From the NCBI GenBank assembly GCA_918797485.1, contig CAKKNE010000003.1:2976001-3040000 (forward strand): a stretch of 64,000 nucleotides of DNA. Direction: 5' to 3'. Of this stretch, positions 34,301 through 42,669 are shown one piece after another (within the stretch, counting starts at the first letter, position 1; every line of letters begins with the position of its first letter). The notes below the pieces were generated by a model. That model searched no databases. It was not told where the DNA came from and worked only from the letters and a program-made list of their open reading frames with translations. The DNA is from Pelagomonas calceolata. Taxonomy: Eukaryota > Sar > Pelagophyceae > Pelagomonadales > Pelagomonadaceae. The position numbers and the translations under genes are program-made.

Positions 34301-35588
34301 CCGGGACCAGTTCAACGACGACGCGACGGACGCCGGCGACGACGTCGCTAATATGGAGGACATGGACGACGACGACGCGCACGTGCGCGACGAGACGCCG
34401 CCGGAGGAGGACGAGCCCGGCGACGTCACGCGCATCTTCCGCGAGGCCTTCCTCCGGGCGAACGCGCTGGACGAGGCGCCGGACCGCCGCGCATCGACGC
34501 TGCCGGCGCTCGCCGACGCGCTCAAGCAGCTCGAGGGCGTCGACTCGCCGGCGGCGCGCGCGGCGCGGCGCGCGTCGGTCGCGGGCCTGAGCGGGCTGAG
34601 CGACGCGTGGCGCTGGGTCGACGAGCTCGACGACGAGCTGAAGGAGAAGGCGCTCGACGCGAAGCGGGCGGCGCTCGGCGCCGTGCCCGACGTCGCCGCG
34701 GCGTGGGCGGCCGTCGAGGCGTGCGAGGACCCGGTCTTGCGGCGGGCGGCCAAGGAATTAAGAAGGGCGTGCTCGGACGACACGACGAACGTGGGCGAGG
34801 TGCTGCTCTGGCTGACGCGGGCCGCGGAGGTCGCCGCGGCGGACGAGGAGGACGTCGTCATCATGGAGCCGGCGGCGCCGCCGTCGCCCGTCCGGACCTT
34901 CGACGCCGCCGCGGCGCGCCGGGCCTGCAAGAAGCTCACGGTGCCGAAGCTGCGCGCGGCGCTCGCCGAGAAGGGCCTCGACACGAAGGGCCTGAAGGTC
35001 GCGCTCGTCGAGCGGCTCGTCGGCGCGCTGCGCGCCGAGGCGACCGGCGAGGCGCCGGCGGCCGCCGAGCCGGCCGCTCCGGAGGCGTCCGACGCGATGG
35101 AGGCCGAGCCCGCCGCTCCGGCCGCGCCGGAGGCGTCCGACGCGATGGAGGCCGAGCCGGCGTTCGACGAGGCTTCCGCGACGAAGGCTGCGAAGAAGCT
35201 AAAGGTCGCCGAGCTCCGGGCCGCCCTGGAGGCCGCGGGCGCGGACACGAAGGGCCTCAAGGCCGCGCTCGTCGAGCGCCTCGTCGGCGTCCAGCGCGCG
35301 GCCGCCGGGGGCGCGCCGCCCGCCGCGCCCGAGGCGTCCGACGCGACGGAGGCCGCGCCCGAGGCCGAGGAGGGCTTTGATGAAGCCGCGGCGACGCGCC
35401 AGGCGAAAAAGATGAAGGTCGCGGAGCTCCGCGCGGCGCTCGAGGCCGCGGGCGCCGACACCAAGGGGCTCAAAGCGGCGCTTGTGGAGCGGCTCGTGGG
35501 CGTCCAGCGCGCGGCGGCGAGCGGCAAGCGGGCCGCGGAGCCCTCCGACGAGGCCGAGCGGTCGCCGAAGAAATCCCGCAGGGCGTGA
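31359..35588 (+). CDS. FHA-domain protein with W-repeats and three C-terminal SAP domains
   Basis: This encodes 1409 aa from MAATVAPAGHICVLRSNGDD, the first Met before the domain. An FHA domain (about 8-105) has VTFGRALTSDVRIALAHCSR, LHAEL and ATLLNAQPL, and binds phosphothreonine. Pro-rich and basic segments follow, with about 190 residues of A-E-P repeats (window 32200-32770), then VRFAVEEAPPRPAVRFA and a basic SPRARKRQ-like stretch. From about 700 to 1170 a motif of form AWxWxxxLxDxxxR repeats five or more times (EVWDWLTALHE, EAWGWMESLEDPELR, EAWSWLETLSKKDED, DAWRWVDELDDELK). The end carries three SAP motifs (about 1180-1400; for example LTVPKLRAALAEKGLDTKGL and KVAELRAALEAAGADTKGL twice), the last two nearly identical. 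SAP domains bind DNA or scaffold regions. A chromosome-organising phospho-reader, loosely like Ki-67 in layout, is my inference. Confidence 0.8.
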   Translation: MAATVAPAGHICVLRSNGDDGNRIPLDASAAATVTFGRALTSDVRIALAHCSRLHAELRVDQNARVSLVNHAKAANATLLNAQPLAPKAARDVRDGDVFEICGKRFRFEASVLAATTTMASITEEENVTAEKRDVAKPLPSGLLQAITARRRSSVLGRPAKPPPPPPPPRAAPAAPSFSAELKAATDRRLAALEGAKPARPPGWRPPPPPPRAAAAPVPQDLAGELRAKLAARRARVASTGDRDSTAAAAPPARPFAAVLKARLLQQAGRKSLTAGEVLRKAEAAPEAAAPEPEPAAMEAEPAAPAEPTPLEPAAAAPEPEPAAEPAPMEEAEPVPAPAEAAEQPAAMETEPVAAAPEAEPAAEPAAAAPEPAAMETEPAAEPVAEPTAEPAAEPPAEPVAEPAAEPVAEPAAAEAEPVAEPAAAATEPAATEPAAMETEPVAEPAVEPVATEAAPEPAAMETEPEAAEAEPSLSTQENSQDSLTDAAVGGLTQEESLGAEPVAAKPPRPSVRFAVEEAPPRPAVRFAASPAKARGVTFAPLAGATPSRSGGGLRRPTPFRPASADGPASPKAQAALAASPWARPKEETVRVDALPAGLRREVLDARQQDLVKAAVAAAARSWASVAKAPKAEAEAAPSATDVLAAATAPVDDHTLTREGSRSIAALLEGADDEEAARKRRLKRARKRQSNPGDARAAMRRKEARRRRQSIAALPELGEVWDWLTALHETTETAAPKPEAVARVPELQEAWGWMESLEDPELRAAGAEAVRNSRKSLAAGDAAGAWRCLVGTGEFGGENRFAALYESSDDDADDEVVELLADMEAAVAPEALAKVQENAQLLVDREMEPRLAYACVLDRHYGGNDTVDLGEAWSWLETLSKKDEDARRAVEAANSENISVSDLAALASECSDKDKALIAQRAEDVAKAGVAYGPAFASALDSFAADPEGFAGRETNSNEVVEAAPAALEDAWAALESRDQARDQFNDDATDAGDDVANMEDMDDDDAHVRDETPPEEDEPGDVTRIFREAFLRANALDEAPDRRASTLPALADALKQLEGVDSPAARAARRASVAGLSGLSDAWRWVDELDDELKEKALDAKRAALGAVPDVAAAWAAVEACEDPVLRRAAKELRRACSDDTTNVGEVLLWLTRAAEVAAADEEDVVIMEPAAPPSPVRTFDAAAARRACKKLTVPKLRAALAEKGLDTKGLKVALVERLVGALRAEATGEAPAAAEPAAPEASDAMEAEPAAPAAPEASDAMEAEPAFDEASATKAAKKLKVAELRAALEAAGADTKGLKAALVERLVGVQRAAAGGAPPAAPEASDATEAAPEAEEGFDEAAATRQAKKMKVAELRAALEAAGADTKGLKAALVERLVGVQRAAASGKRAAEPSDEAERSPKKSRRA
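32200..32770 (+). repeat. Low-complexity GCCGAGCCC-type coding repeat
   Basis: These irregular tandem codons for Ala, Glu and Pro, with scattered ATGGAGACC (Met-Glu-Thr) units, lie inside the FHA/SAP gene. They probably vary in length between strains through slippage. Confidence 0.75.
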
Positions 35589-35644
35589 CAAGCGCGCCAC
35601 CCCGTCCCTCCCTTCCCCCTAGTAAACTTCTATCATACATCGTC

Positions 35645-36748
35645 TTACAGCCGCAGGCCCAGCAGGTCCTCCTCGCGCGGCCGGTAGTCACAGAACCGCG
35701 AGATCTCGAGGGGCTCGTCCGTCGCCGTCGAGGGGAAGTTTGACCGCGCCGGACGTTCTGGCGGCGGCGCCGGACGGTTCGCGCGCCCCGCCCGCAGCCG
35801 CCGAACGGCGGCGCGGCGGCCCGGGCTCAGCTTGACGGGGCGCGCTCGCTCGCGCGGCGGTCGGCGCGGGGGCGACGCGGCGGCTCGCTCGGCGGCCTGC
35901 CGACGGTCGTCCTTGCGCAAGGCGCGCCGCACGAGCACGGCGTGCCGGTCCACGGCCCGGCGGAGCTCTCGTACCGCACCTCGGTCGTCGACGCGCGCGC
36001 CCTCGCGCGCGAGCGGCAGCGCGAGGTCCAACACCGCCGCGTGCGCCGCCGACGGGCCGAGCGCGCCCGACGCTCGCAGCGCCTCGAGGCGCTCGCCCGC
36101 CGCCGCGCGCATCCGGCCGTGGTCGGCGATCGTCGCCTCGAACACGATCACGCCCCCCAGGCGCCTCACGCGCGGCAGGCGCGCCCGCGACGCGTGCTCG
36201 CGTTCCGCGGCGCTCGCGAGCGTCTGGAGGTTCCGCGCGAGCTCCTGGAGCGCCCGGCGCCTCGTCGCGCGGTCGACCTCCGGCGGCGGCGCTGGCTCGG
36301 GATCGGGGCCTTTTTCCTCGCCGCCGTCCGAGTCGTCCTCGTCGAGCAGGCGGTCGAGCTCGGCGACGTCGAGGGCCTCCTCCGCGACGGCGCGGAGCGT
36401 CGGCAGGACGCGGCCGCGCCAGCGCGCCTGGAGCGTCCTTATAACGGCGTCGAGGTCGGGCGCCGGGCCCGGCGCGGGGGCCGGGGCTTCGCTCGCCGCC
36501 GCCGGCGCGGGGGCGGGCGCGAGCGCCGGGGCGGGCGCTTCCGCAGCAGGTGCGGGCGCCGGCGCGGCGTGCGGCGCGGCCGGCGCGGGCGCCTCGCCGG
36601 GCGGCGCCGCGGCGGGCGCTGCGACGAACCCTGGCGCCGGGGCCTCGCATTCCGGGACGACGAATCGATCACTGTACGACCAGCGGAGGGGCGACTGTGC
36701 CGCGCGACTCGGAGGCGGCGCCTCGGTCAAAGGCTGCCTCGTCATCAT
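35645..36748 (-). CDS. Pro/Ala-rich protein with a charged helical body, unknown
   Basis: This encodes 367 aa. Residues 35-110 are a Pro-Ala low-complexity linker. A helical part follows (LDAVIRTLQARWRGRVLPTL, an acidic LLDEDDSDGGEE, then RALQELARNLQTLASAAERE), then an Arg-rich region and a short conserved-looking end (LEISRFCDYRPREEDLLGLR). I do not recognise a family. It converges on the FHA/SAP gene with a gap of 56 bp. Confidence 0.55.
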   Translation of the reverse strand: MMTRQPLTEAPPPSRAAQSPLRWSYSDRFVVPECEAPAPGFVAAPAAAPPGEAPAPAAPHAAPAPAPAAEAPAPALAPAPAPAAASEAPAPAPGPAPDLDAVIRTLQARWRGRVLPTLRAVAEEALDVAELDRLLDEDDSDGGEEKGPDPEPAPPPEVDRATRRRALQELARNLQTLASAAEREHASRARLPRVRRLGGVIVFEATIADHGRMRAAAGERLEALRASGALGPSAAHAAVLDLALPLAREGARVDDRGAVRELRRAVDRHAVLVRRALRKDDRRQAAERAAASPPRRPPRERARPVKLSPGRRAAVRRLRAGRANRPAPPPERPARSNFPSTATDEPLEISRFCDYRPREEDLLGLRL

Positions 36749-37065
36749 TTTTTACCCATCGAATGGCTGCCCGCGTGCTGTCCCTGGTGCGTTTTTTATG
36801 GAATCGACGCCAACTAATAAGACTTTGTTTGTGTTGCTCCTGGCAGTTGGCTCCTGGTGCGTTTTGTCCAGCGCCTTGTCCAGCGCCTGTCGCACGGCGG
36901 TCGAGCTGGATCCGCAAGCGAAGGGTCCGTTTTGCATAGACACGTCCTGCGACGCGTGCGTGCCTCGTTTTGCGTTGCGGCGGGTAACTGAGCTAGTTAT
37001 GACCCACTAGATTGCTGCGGCAAGCCAGCCTTTTGTGCAGCCGCGAGTACGGCTGCTGTGCAACA
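36749..37065. other. Divergent intergenic region
   Basis: GTCCAGCGCCTTGTCCAGCGCCTGTC near 36866-36891, split here as a 10-bp unit GTCCAGCGCC repeated twice, and CTAG palindrome copy 8 are present. No gene is seen. Confidence 0.45.
36992..37010 (+). promoter_or_regulatory. CTAG palindrome-like site, copy 8
   Basis: GCTAGTTATGACCCACTAG keeps the CTAG arms but has a diverged core. It is 56 bp upstream of the start at 37066. Confidence 0.3.
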
Positions 37066-38640
37066 ATGGGCTTGGTGAAGACCGTAGCCGTGCTCCTCAG
37101 CACCGCGTGTGCGGTCGCCGTCGCCGTCGGCGCCGCGGCGGCCTTCTACTTCAAGGACCAGATCGAGACGGAGTACGACGCATTGCTAAAACCGCTCGCC
37201 CATCTTAATATCGACGCGTTCACGGGCGGGCCGGCGTCGTTCCCGCGGAAGCTGCAGGTCGTCGCGACGGAGCGCCTCACGGGCGCGAGCGAGTTCCCCA
37301 TCGAGGCCTCCCTCGAAAAAACTGTAAGTTTGGGGTGGACGCCGTCGCCGCACGTCGAGGGGTTGCGGGTGACGACGGCCGGCGACGGGATCGACGAGCC
37401 GGACGCGAAAGCGTTGGTGGTGGGCACGATCCGCATGGGCTTCGGCCACCAGCGCATCGCCTACGCGGCGTCGTCCTGGGCCGTCGCCGCCAAGAAGCAC
37501 GTGTACTTCCACGACCTGCTCAGCATCGAGTCCGCCGAAGCGAGATTGGTGCACGACACGGACAAATTGTACCGCAAGTCCTCGAAGCTGGCCACGGAGG
37601 TCGGCGGGCCCTTTGAATTGATCCACGGGTTCCTGACGTCGTCGGGCGACGCCACGTCCCTGCGCAGCACGGCGCTCGTCGGCGCGCGCCTCGCGCCGCT
37701 CATGAAGGGCCTGCCGCGGGGCGCGCCCGTGATCGCGACGCACACGCTCGTCGCGCTCGCGGCGGCGGCCGCCGGCATGGACAACGTCGTCAATTTAGTT
37801 ATTGACAACCACCCGCAGTGGTTCGTCGTCGCGCCGACCGCGTTGAATTTGGTCCAGGGCCCGCGGAACTACTACGGGTTCCTGAAGAAGTTCGAAGAGG
37901 GCGACTACCTCCGGGAGGGCGGGTCGCTCATCAAGCTCGCGGGCCACTGGATCCCGAAGCACCTCGTCGACAACATCCCGAGGGACTGCGACGCGCGCAT
38001 GAAGCGGGCCAAGGCCCGGGAGCCGCGACGGGTGCTCGTGCCCGTCGGCGGCGCCGGCGCGCAGAAGAAATTCATCACGGAGCTCACGGAGCGCGTGGCG
38101 CCCCTCTGCAAAAGCGGGACGGTCAAGCTCGTGCTCAACGCCGGCGACCACGCGGATTTGAGGGCGAGCCTGCTCGAGACGCTCGCGGCCCTAGGTTTTG
38201 CGGCGGGCGGGGATTTGAAGGTGATCGGGGACCACGCGGGCGTCGTCGCCCTGCAGCGGAGTCAAGACTTCGCGCCCGTGACGCTCCTGGCCTTCTCGGA
38301 CTACTTCGCGGCCGTCGCCGCGACGGATTTGCTGGTGCCCGTCGTCGACGTGCTGGCGTGCAAGCCCTCGGAGCTGGCCTTCTACCCCGTGCCCAAGCTG
38401 ATGATCCGCCGCGTCGGCGACCACGAGGCCTTCAGCGCGTCGCGCGCGAACGAACTGGGCGACGGCACCGAGGAGGCGCGCACGGTGGCGGACGCGGGCC
38501 GCTACCTCGACCTCTTCGTGGCCGGCGCCGAGCCCCTCGTCACGATGAACGCCATGATCAAGCGCCACGCGGCGTGGGGCGCGTACGGCGGCTGCGAGCG
38601 CGCGCTCGAGCTCGCGGCGGCGCCGGCGCGGGGGGCCTAA
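37066..38640 (+). CDS. Membrane-anchored GT-B-like protein (MGDG-synthase-like fold)
   Basis: This encodes 524 aa from MGLVKTVAVLLSTACAVAVA, an N-terminal membrane anchor. An 18-residue in-frame extension from 37012 is possible. The body resembles GT-B lipid glycosyltransferases of the MGDG synthase/MurG type: ALVVGTIRMGFGHQRIAYAA (the Gly-His loop after the first strand), GAPVIATHTLVALAAAAAGM, VVNLVIDNHPQWFVVAPTAL, and a second Rossmann-like half with RRVLVPVGGAGAQKKFITEL, GTVKLVLNAGDHADLRASLL and VTLLAFSDYFAAVAATDLLV. A sugar-nucleotide reaction on a membrane lipid is inferred. Acceptor and donor are not readable. Confidence 0.62.
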   Translation: MGLVKTVAVLLSTACAVAVAVGAAAAFYFKDQIETEYDALLKPLAHLNIDAFTGGPASFPRKLQVVATERLTGASEFPIEASLEKTVSLGWTPSPHVEGLRVTTAGDGIDEPDAKALVVGTIRMGFGHQRIAYAASSWAVAAKKHVYFHDLLSIESAEARLVHDTDKLYRKSSKLATEVGGPFELIHGFLTSSGDATSLRSTALVGARLAPLMKGLPRGAPVIATHTLVALAAAAAGMDNVVNLVIDNHPQWFVVAPTALNLVQGPRNYYGFLKKFEEGDYLREGGSLIKLAGHWIPKHLVDNIPRDCDARMKRAKAREPRRVLVPVGGAGAQKKFITELTERVAPLCKSGTVKLVLNAGDHADLRASLLETLAALGFAAGGDLKVIGDHAGVVALQRSQDFAPVTLLAFSDYFAAVAATDLLVPVVDVLACKPSELAFYPVPKLMIRRVGDHEAFSASRANELGDGTEEARTVADAGRYLDLFVAGAEPLVTMNAMIKRHAAWGAYGGCERALELAAAPARGA

Positions 38641-38844
38641 GAGGCGAGACATCGGGTTAAGTTTAAATAATATTAAGTTTATCTAAACCGCGCCGCGTCG
38701 CGAGAAGTCGATCGAGCGCCGTACACGTCGGCTGTCGCCTCGGCGTGGCGACACCACCGAGGGGGGGGGGTGGGGTGCGGTGCGGTCTCCGCCGGAAGTC
38801 GCGCCTTGTGCGAGGTGTCCGTGGGCCGCGGGTGGCGACGGCGC

Positions 38845-40086
38845 CTAGTTGGAGCCGCGGAGGCGGCGGGTGCCCGGGTAGTCCGGGTGGTCCTCCGCGG
38901 GGTCCGTGAGCGAGGCGACGACCGTGTCGCGGGCGCCGTGCGGGATGACGTCGGGGGACATGTCGTCGGCGGAGATGACGAGCATGCGGCGGCACATCTC
39001 GTCCATCGTCGACGCCTCGAGCGTGTGGCACTCGCGGTCCACGTGCCACGTGACGAGGTTGCCCGTGCCGCGGCACATGTCGCCGGCGTTGGCGCCGCTC
39101 TGGACGGCGTCGCCCGTGGTCGAGCCCTGGTAGTAGGCGACGTCCTTGGCGGCCTGGCGGTCCCAGCCGTTGAGCACGTCCCAGGTCGGGCGGATGGCCT
39201 CGCCGCCCATGCCGTTGACGATCGTGAAGACCTGGCCCTCGACGCCGATGCCGTGGGTCTTGTCCATTAGGAGCTGGGAAGCGGTGCCGATGTCGACATT
39301 GCCCATCGTCGCGCCGCAGAGGACGCCGTCGAGGAAGTGGTACTGGTACTGCCACGGCGTCTGGCAGGCGCCGAGCGACGAGTGGGGCCAGTGGAACTCG
39401 TACGTGAGGCCGACGTGCATGTCCTTGCAGTACTTCCAGTCGTACTCGTTGACCGAGCCGTCCGTGTTGCGGACCGAGGGGTCGTTGGCCTCCCATAGGT
39501 CCTTGCCCGCCTTGCACATGTGGCCGATGTTCATGCCGCCGTCGGCGGACGCGAGGCGGCGGTGCGAGCCCGCGTACGTGTCCTTGTTCGGGTGGTCGAA
39601 GGACTGGTTCTCGTCGTACTGGCCCTCGCTGCGGTGCTCGGCGCCGATGTGCCAGTGCACGTTGACGGTGCACATGCCCATGTCGTTGTAGTCCACGATG
39701 GGCGCGAGGGCGGGGTCCAAGTCGCCCGCGGCGCCCTTCGTCACGTCGGTGGCCGACTGCGCGCCGGCGTCCTCGCACTCGATGTCGCCGAGGTCAGCGC
39801 GCAGCGGCGCCTGGCCGGTCGAGTCGATGCACGGGTTCTCGCCGTAGTCCACCTTCATGCTGTTGAGGAACGCCTGCTTCATCCACACCGGCGTGTCGAG
39901 GTGCGCGTCGGCGGCGTTGTTCGTCGTCTTCTTCGTGTCGCCGCCGCGCGTCGCGACGATGCCGAGCACGACGCACGTGAGCACGGCGTTGATGAGGCCG
40001 AACAGGTTGGCGCCGGCCATCATGCCCTTGGCGGAGCCGGTGGACTCGGCGCCGCGGAACTCGTCCTCCTTGGGAGCCTTGCACAT
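38845..40086 (-). CDS. Delta-class carbonic anhydrase, membrane-anchored
   Basis: This encodes 413 aa from MCKAPKEDEFRGAESTGSAK; the frame is open 38 codons further up. One N-terminal membrane helix (NLFGLINAVLTCVVLGIVAT) would expose the rest outside the cytosol. The delta-CA core is seen in MCTVNVHWHIGAEHRSEGQY, where the H-x-H...E-H residues are the zinc ligands and neighbours, with HRRLASADGGMNIGHMCKAG, GLTYEFHWPHSSLGACQTPW and DECxx-type Cys pairs. Delta-CAs hydrate CO2 in diatoms, haptophytes and relatives and support carbon concentration. A periplasmic or endomembrane location follows from the anchor. Confidence 0.85.
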   Translation of the reverse strand: MCKAPKEDEFRGAESTGSAKGMMAGANLFGLINAVLTCVVLGIVATRGGDTKKTTNNAADAHLDTPVWMKQAFLNSMKVDYGENPCIDSTGQAPLRADLGDIECEDAGAQSATDVTKGAAGDLDPALAPIVDYNDMGMCTVNVHWHIGAEHRSEGQYDENQSFDHPNKDTYAGSHRRLASADGGMNIGHMCKAGKDLWEANDPSVRNTDGSVNEYDWKYCKDMHVGLTYEFHWPHSSLGACQTPWQYQYHFLDGVLCGATMGNVDIGTASQLLMDKTHGIGVEGQVFTIVNGMGGEAIRPTWDVLNGWDRQAAKDVAYYQGSTTGDAVQSGANAGDMCRGTGNLVTWHVDRECHTLEASTMDEMCRRMLVISADDMSPDVIPHGARDTVVASLTDPAEDHPDYPGTRRLRGSN

Positions 40087-40446
40087 CTTTATTGACCTGC
40101 GGCGCGCGCGCGCGTGAGTCTTCCGCGACGGAGGCCGCGCGCGGTGTGGGCTACGCGCCGCGCGCGGTTGAAAAAAGCCATCGGGCGATGTGGGCTGCAA
40201 AGCGCCGCGCGCGGCGCGCGGGCCCGCGTTTTCGCGCCGCGCGGCTGCCGGGGGCGTGTGCGGATGGGGAGGGACGGCGGGAGCCGCGCTGCGTGCAATT
40301 TGCGGGCGCTGCCGGTTGCCGTTTAGTGTTTCGATGCTATGACGTGGGAGTCAAGAAGTTAGTCAGATCCCTCAAACACGGAGGCAACGTCAAACCACCC
40401 TCCTTCAGCCCGGGCCGCCAGCAAGCAGCCCCAGTGCGCTGCGAGC
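40087..40446. other. Divergent intergenic region
   Basis: This lies between the carbonic anhydrase and CDF transporter genes. GC-rich CGCGCG tracts lie near 40100-40230. No CTAG palindrome, TATA box or RNA gene is seen. Confidence 0.45.
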
Positions 40447-41724
40447 ATGGACGGCAGCACCCCGAACGACGTCGAGGCGCCCGGGCCGGCGCGGGCCGCG
40501 GCGCCGGCGCGCTTCAGCCTTGGATGGGTCGTGGCCCTGAACCTCGGGCTGGCCGGCGCCCAGATCCTCGTGGGCACGTCCATCCTCTCGCTGGCGCTCG
40601 TCTCGGACGGCTTCCACAACCTGAGCGACGCCGCGGCGGCCGTCGTCGCGCAGCTGGCCGAGGCCTTCGACCGCCGCGACTTCGACGCGCGGACGCTGCC
40701 CTTCGGCTACGCGCGCGCGTCGACCGTCGGCGCCCTCGTCAACGTCGCCGCGCTCGAGGCCGTCTGCCTGTCCATCGCGCTGACGGCGCTGTGCCGGCTC
40801 CTCGAGCCCGCCGCGATCGAGCGGCTCGGCGCGCTCTTCTGGGTCAGCCTGGCGGGCGTCGTCGTGAACGTGGCCTCGGCGGTGCTGAGCTGCTGGGGCG
40901 TCGTCGAACACCACCACGTCGGCTGCGCCTGCCACGACGTCGCCGTCGCGAGCCCGCTCCTCGGCGACGACATGGGCGACGACGAGGAGGCGCCGCGCGT
41001 CGAGGCGCGGCGCTTCGTGCTCTGCGCCGGCGGCTGCTGCGTCGCCGGCGGGGCCTCGCCGCTCGCGCCGCCGGCCCTCTTCAGCCCGACGACGGGCGAG
41101 CCCGTGCTGGCGTGCGCGCCGTGCAAGCCCTGCGCGCCGGCGAAGGCCGCGCCGCCGCCGCCCGCGCCCGACGTCGTGCAACCGACGTGGTGGTGGCGGC
41201 GCCTCGACGTCGGCCGCCTCGCGCTGGTGACGCACCACGCCGGCGACGCGGCCATGTGCCTCGTCGTGCTCGGCGAAGCGGTGCTGCTGCGCCACGGCCA
41301 CGCGTTTTTATCCGATGGCGCCGTGGCCTGGCTCCGGTTGTACCTGGATCCGCTCCTGAGCCTCGCGCTCAGCTGCGCGATCGCGGCGGCGGCGTTTCCC
41401 GTCGGCAAGCGCGCGGCCTGGACGCTCCTCGAGGGCGCGCCGGCCGACGGCGACGGCCTCGAGGCCGCCGTGGCCAAGGCCCTCGCCGGGCGGGCGCGCG
41501 TGGCGTCCTGCGCGCTGATCCACCTGCGCGACGCGCCGGGCCTCGAGCGGGCCGCGCTGGTCAAGCTCGAGGTCGACGACGGGGCCTACGGGGCGTCGCG
41601 CGCCGCCGTCGCCGCCCGCGCGCGGCGCGTCCTGGCCCGCTACGCCGTCTCCGACGAGAACGCGTTCGTCGAAATAGCCGACGCCCTCGACGAGGGCGGC
41701 GGGCACCGCCGCGTCGTCGGGTAA
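40447..41724 (+). CDS. Cation diffusion facilitator (zinc-type metal transporter)
   Basis: This encodes 425 aa with six predicted helices. Helix 2 has LALVSDGFHNLSDAAAAVVA, the H-x3-D metal site; helix 5 has LALVTHHAGDAAMCLVVLGE, the second H-x3-D site. Between helices 4 and 5 is a long loop rich in His and Cys (VVEHHHVGCACHD, LCAGGCCVAG, ACAPCKPCAPAK) that probably senses metal. The C-terminal soluble domain has RVASCALIHLRDAPGLERAA, matching the CDF cytoplasmic ferredoxin-like fold. It exports Zn2+ or a related ion from the cytosol in exchange for protons. Confidence 0.88.
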   Translation: MDGSTPNDVEAPGPARAAAPARFSLGWVVALNLGLAGAQILVGTSILSLALVSDGFHNLSDAAAAVVAQLAEAFDRRDFDARTLPFGYARASTVGALVNVAALEAVCLSIALTALCRLLEPAAIERLGALFWVSLAGVVVNVASAVLSCWGVVEHHHVGCACHDVAVASPLLGDDMGDDEEAPRVEARRFVLCAGGCCVAGGASPLAPPALFSPTTGEPVLACAPCKPCAPAKAAPPPPAPDVVQPTWWWRRLDVGRLALVTHHAGDAAMCLVVLGEAVLLRHGHAFLSDGAVAWLRLYLDPLLSLALSCAIAAAAFPVGKRAAWTLLEGAPADGDGLEAAVAKALAGRARVASCALIHLRDAPGLERAALVKLEVDDGAYGASRAAVAARARRVLARYAVSDENAFVEIADALDEGGGHRRVVG

Positions 41725-42096
41725 CCTTATTTTATTCGTATTTGCGATTGCTTACACCTAGGCACCGTCCTGAAGCGCAACCCTAGTACTCCTTGGCGAC
41801 GGCGACGCCCATCACGCTCAAAAATGGGAGTCGTTGACAACGCTCTTTGTACGCTTGATCCAGCGGGAGGACTCCTCCGAGCCGGCTCGAGGAGTACTGG
41901 GCCCGAACCTGAACCTGAGCTCCCTGGCGCGCCGGAGAGGGCGCTGCGTTTTGTGTGCGCTTTGTGTGCCACAGCGTGCCACCGTGCCACAGCGTGCATC
42001 TGCTGTGGCCATCTGCTGTGCAGCCCATCAATTGAGCAGACGCCGCAGCACAGCGTAAGAGTTGTCGGACAGCCGAGCGGACGGCCAAGCAATATA
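41725..42096. other. Intergenic region with a short repeat
   Basis: TGCCACAGCGTGCCA-type copies near 41966-41999 form a short imperfect repeat. An open frame from 41824 joins the next gene but looks untranslated. Confidence 0.45.
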
Positions 42097-42669
42097 ATGG
42101 CGGCCCGCCGCGACGAGCCCACGCGCGTGGCGCCGTACGGCGCGCCGGGAACGCGCGCGATCTGCGACTCCAGCATCGTGCCGCTGGGCCTGCGCGGCCC
42201 GTTTCTGAACGCGCTCCGCGTGGACCAATCGGACCTGAAACAGGCGCTGATCCTTGGCCGGCCGCGCGACCCTTGCAAGAACACGCGCGGCGCGCACCTG
42301 ATGCTCACGCGCGCGACGCTCGCGCGTTTGACTGCGCCGCGGACCCTATCGCTCCGGGACCCCCGCGAGTGCGGCGACCTTGCGCTCGACCGGCGGGGGC
42401 CCGCCGGCCGCTGGCCGCGCGTCGAGGCCGCGGCGCAGCAGGACGAGGCGCGGCGGCGGCCCCGGCGCGGCGGCCTCGACGAGACGGCGAACATCACGCC
42501 CGAGGCGCTGTTCGACAACCGGCGCACGCTCGACGGCCAGGAGCTGCGCGTGAACGCGCCGCGCCTCGCGCGGCGGGAGAGCTCCCGCTCGGACGCGGAG
42601 CGCCGCGCGGCGATGCGCGCCAAACTCGTCGGCCTCAGCAAGCGCGGGTCGCGGTTGTTGGGTAAATAA
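42097..42669 (+). CDS. Small basic protein, unknown
   Basis: This encodes 190 aa from MAARRDEPTRVAPYGAPGTR. It has a short hydrophobic-polar segment (VPLGLRGPFLNALRVDQSDL) and is otherwise Arg-rich, ending EEL-type and basic helices (AERRAAMRAKLVGLSKRGSR). G/C-rich third positions support coding. I recognise no family. A longer frame from 41824 exists but its codon usage is unlike the rest. Confidence 0.5.
   Translation: MAARRDEPTRVAPYGAPGTRAICDSSIVPLGLRGPFLNALRVDQSDLKQALILGRPRDPCKNTRGAHLMLTRATLARLTAPRTLSLRDPRECGDLALDRRGPAGRWPRVEAAAQQDEARRRPRRGGLDETANITPEALFDNRRTLDGQELRVNAPRLARRESSRSDAERRAAMRAKLVGLSKRGSRLLGK

Noticed and set aside
40092-41786. 564-aa plus-strand frame over the CDF gene
   Set aside because: Out of frame with the conserved transporter, Arg-rich, no domains.
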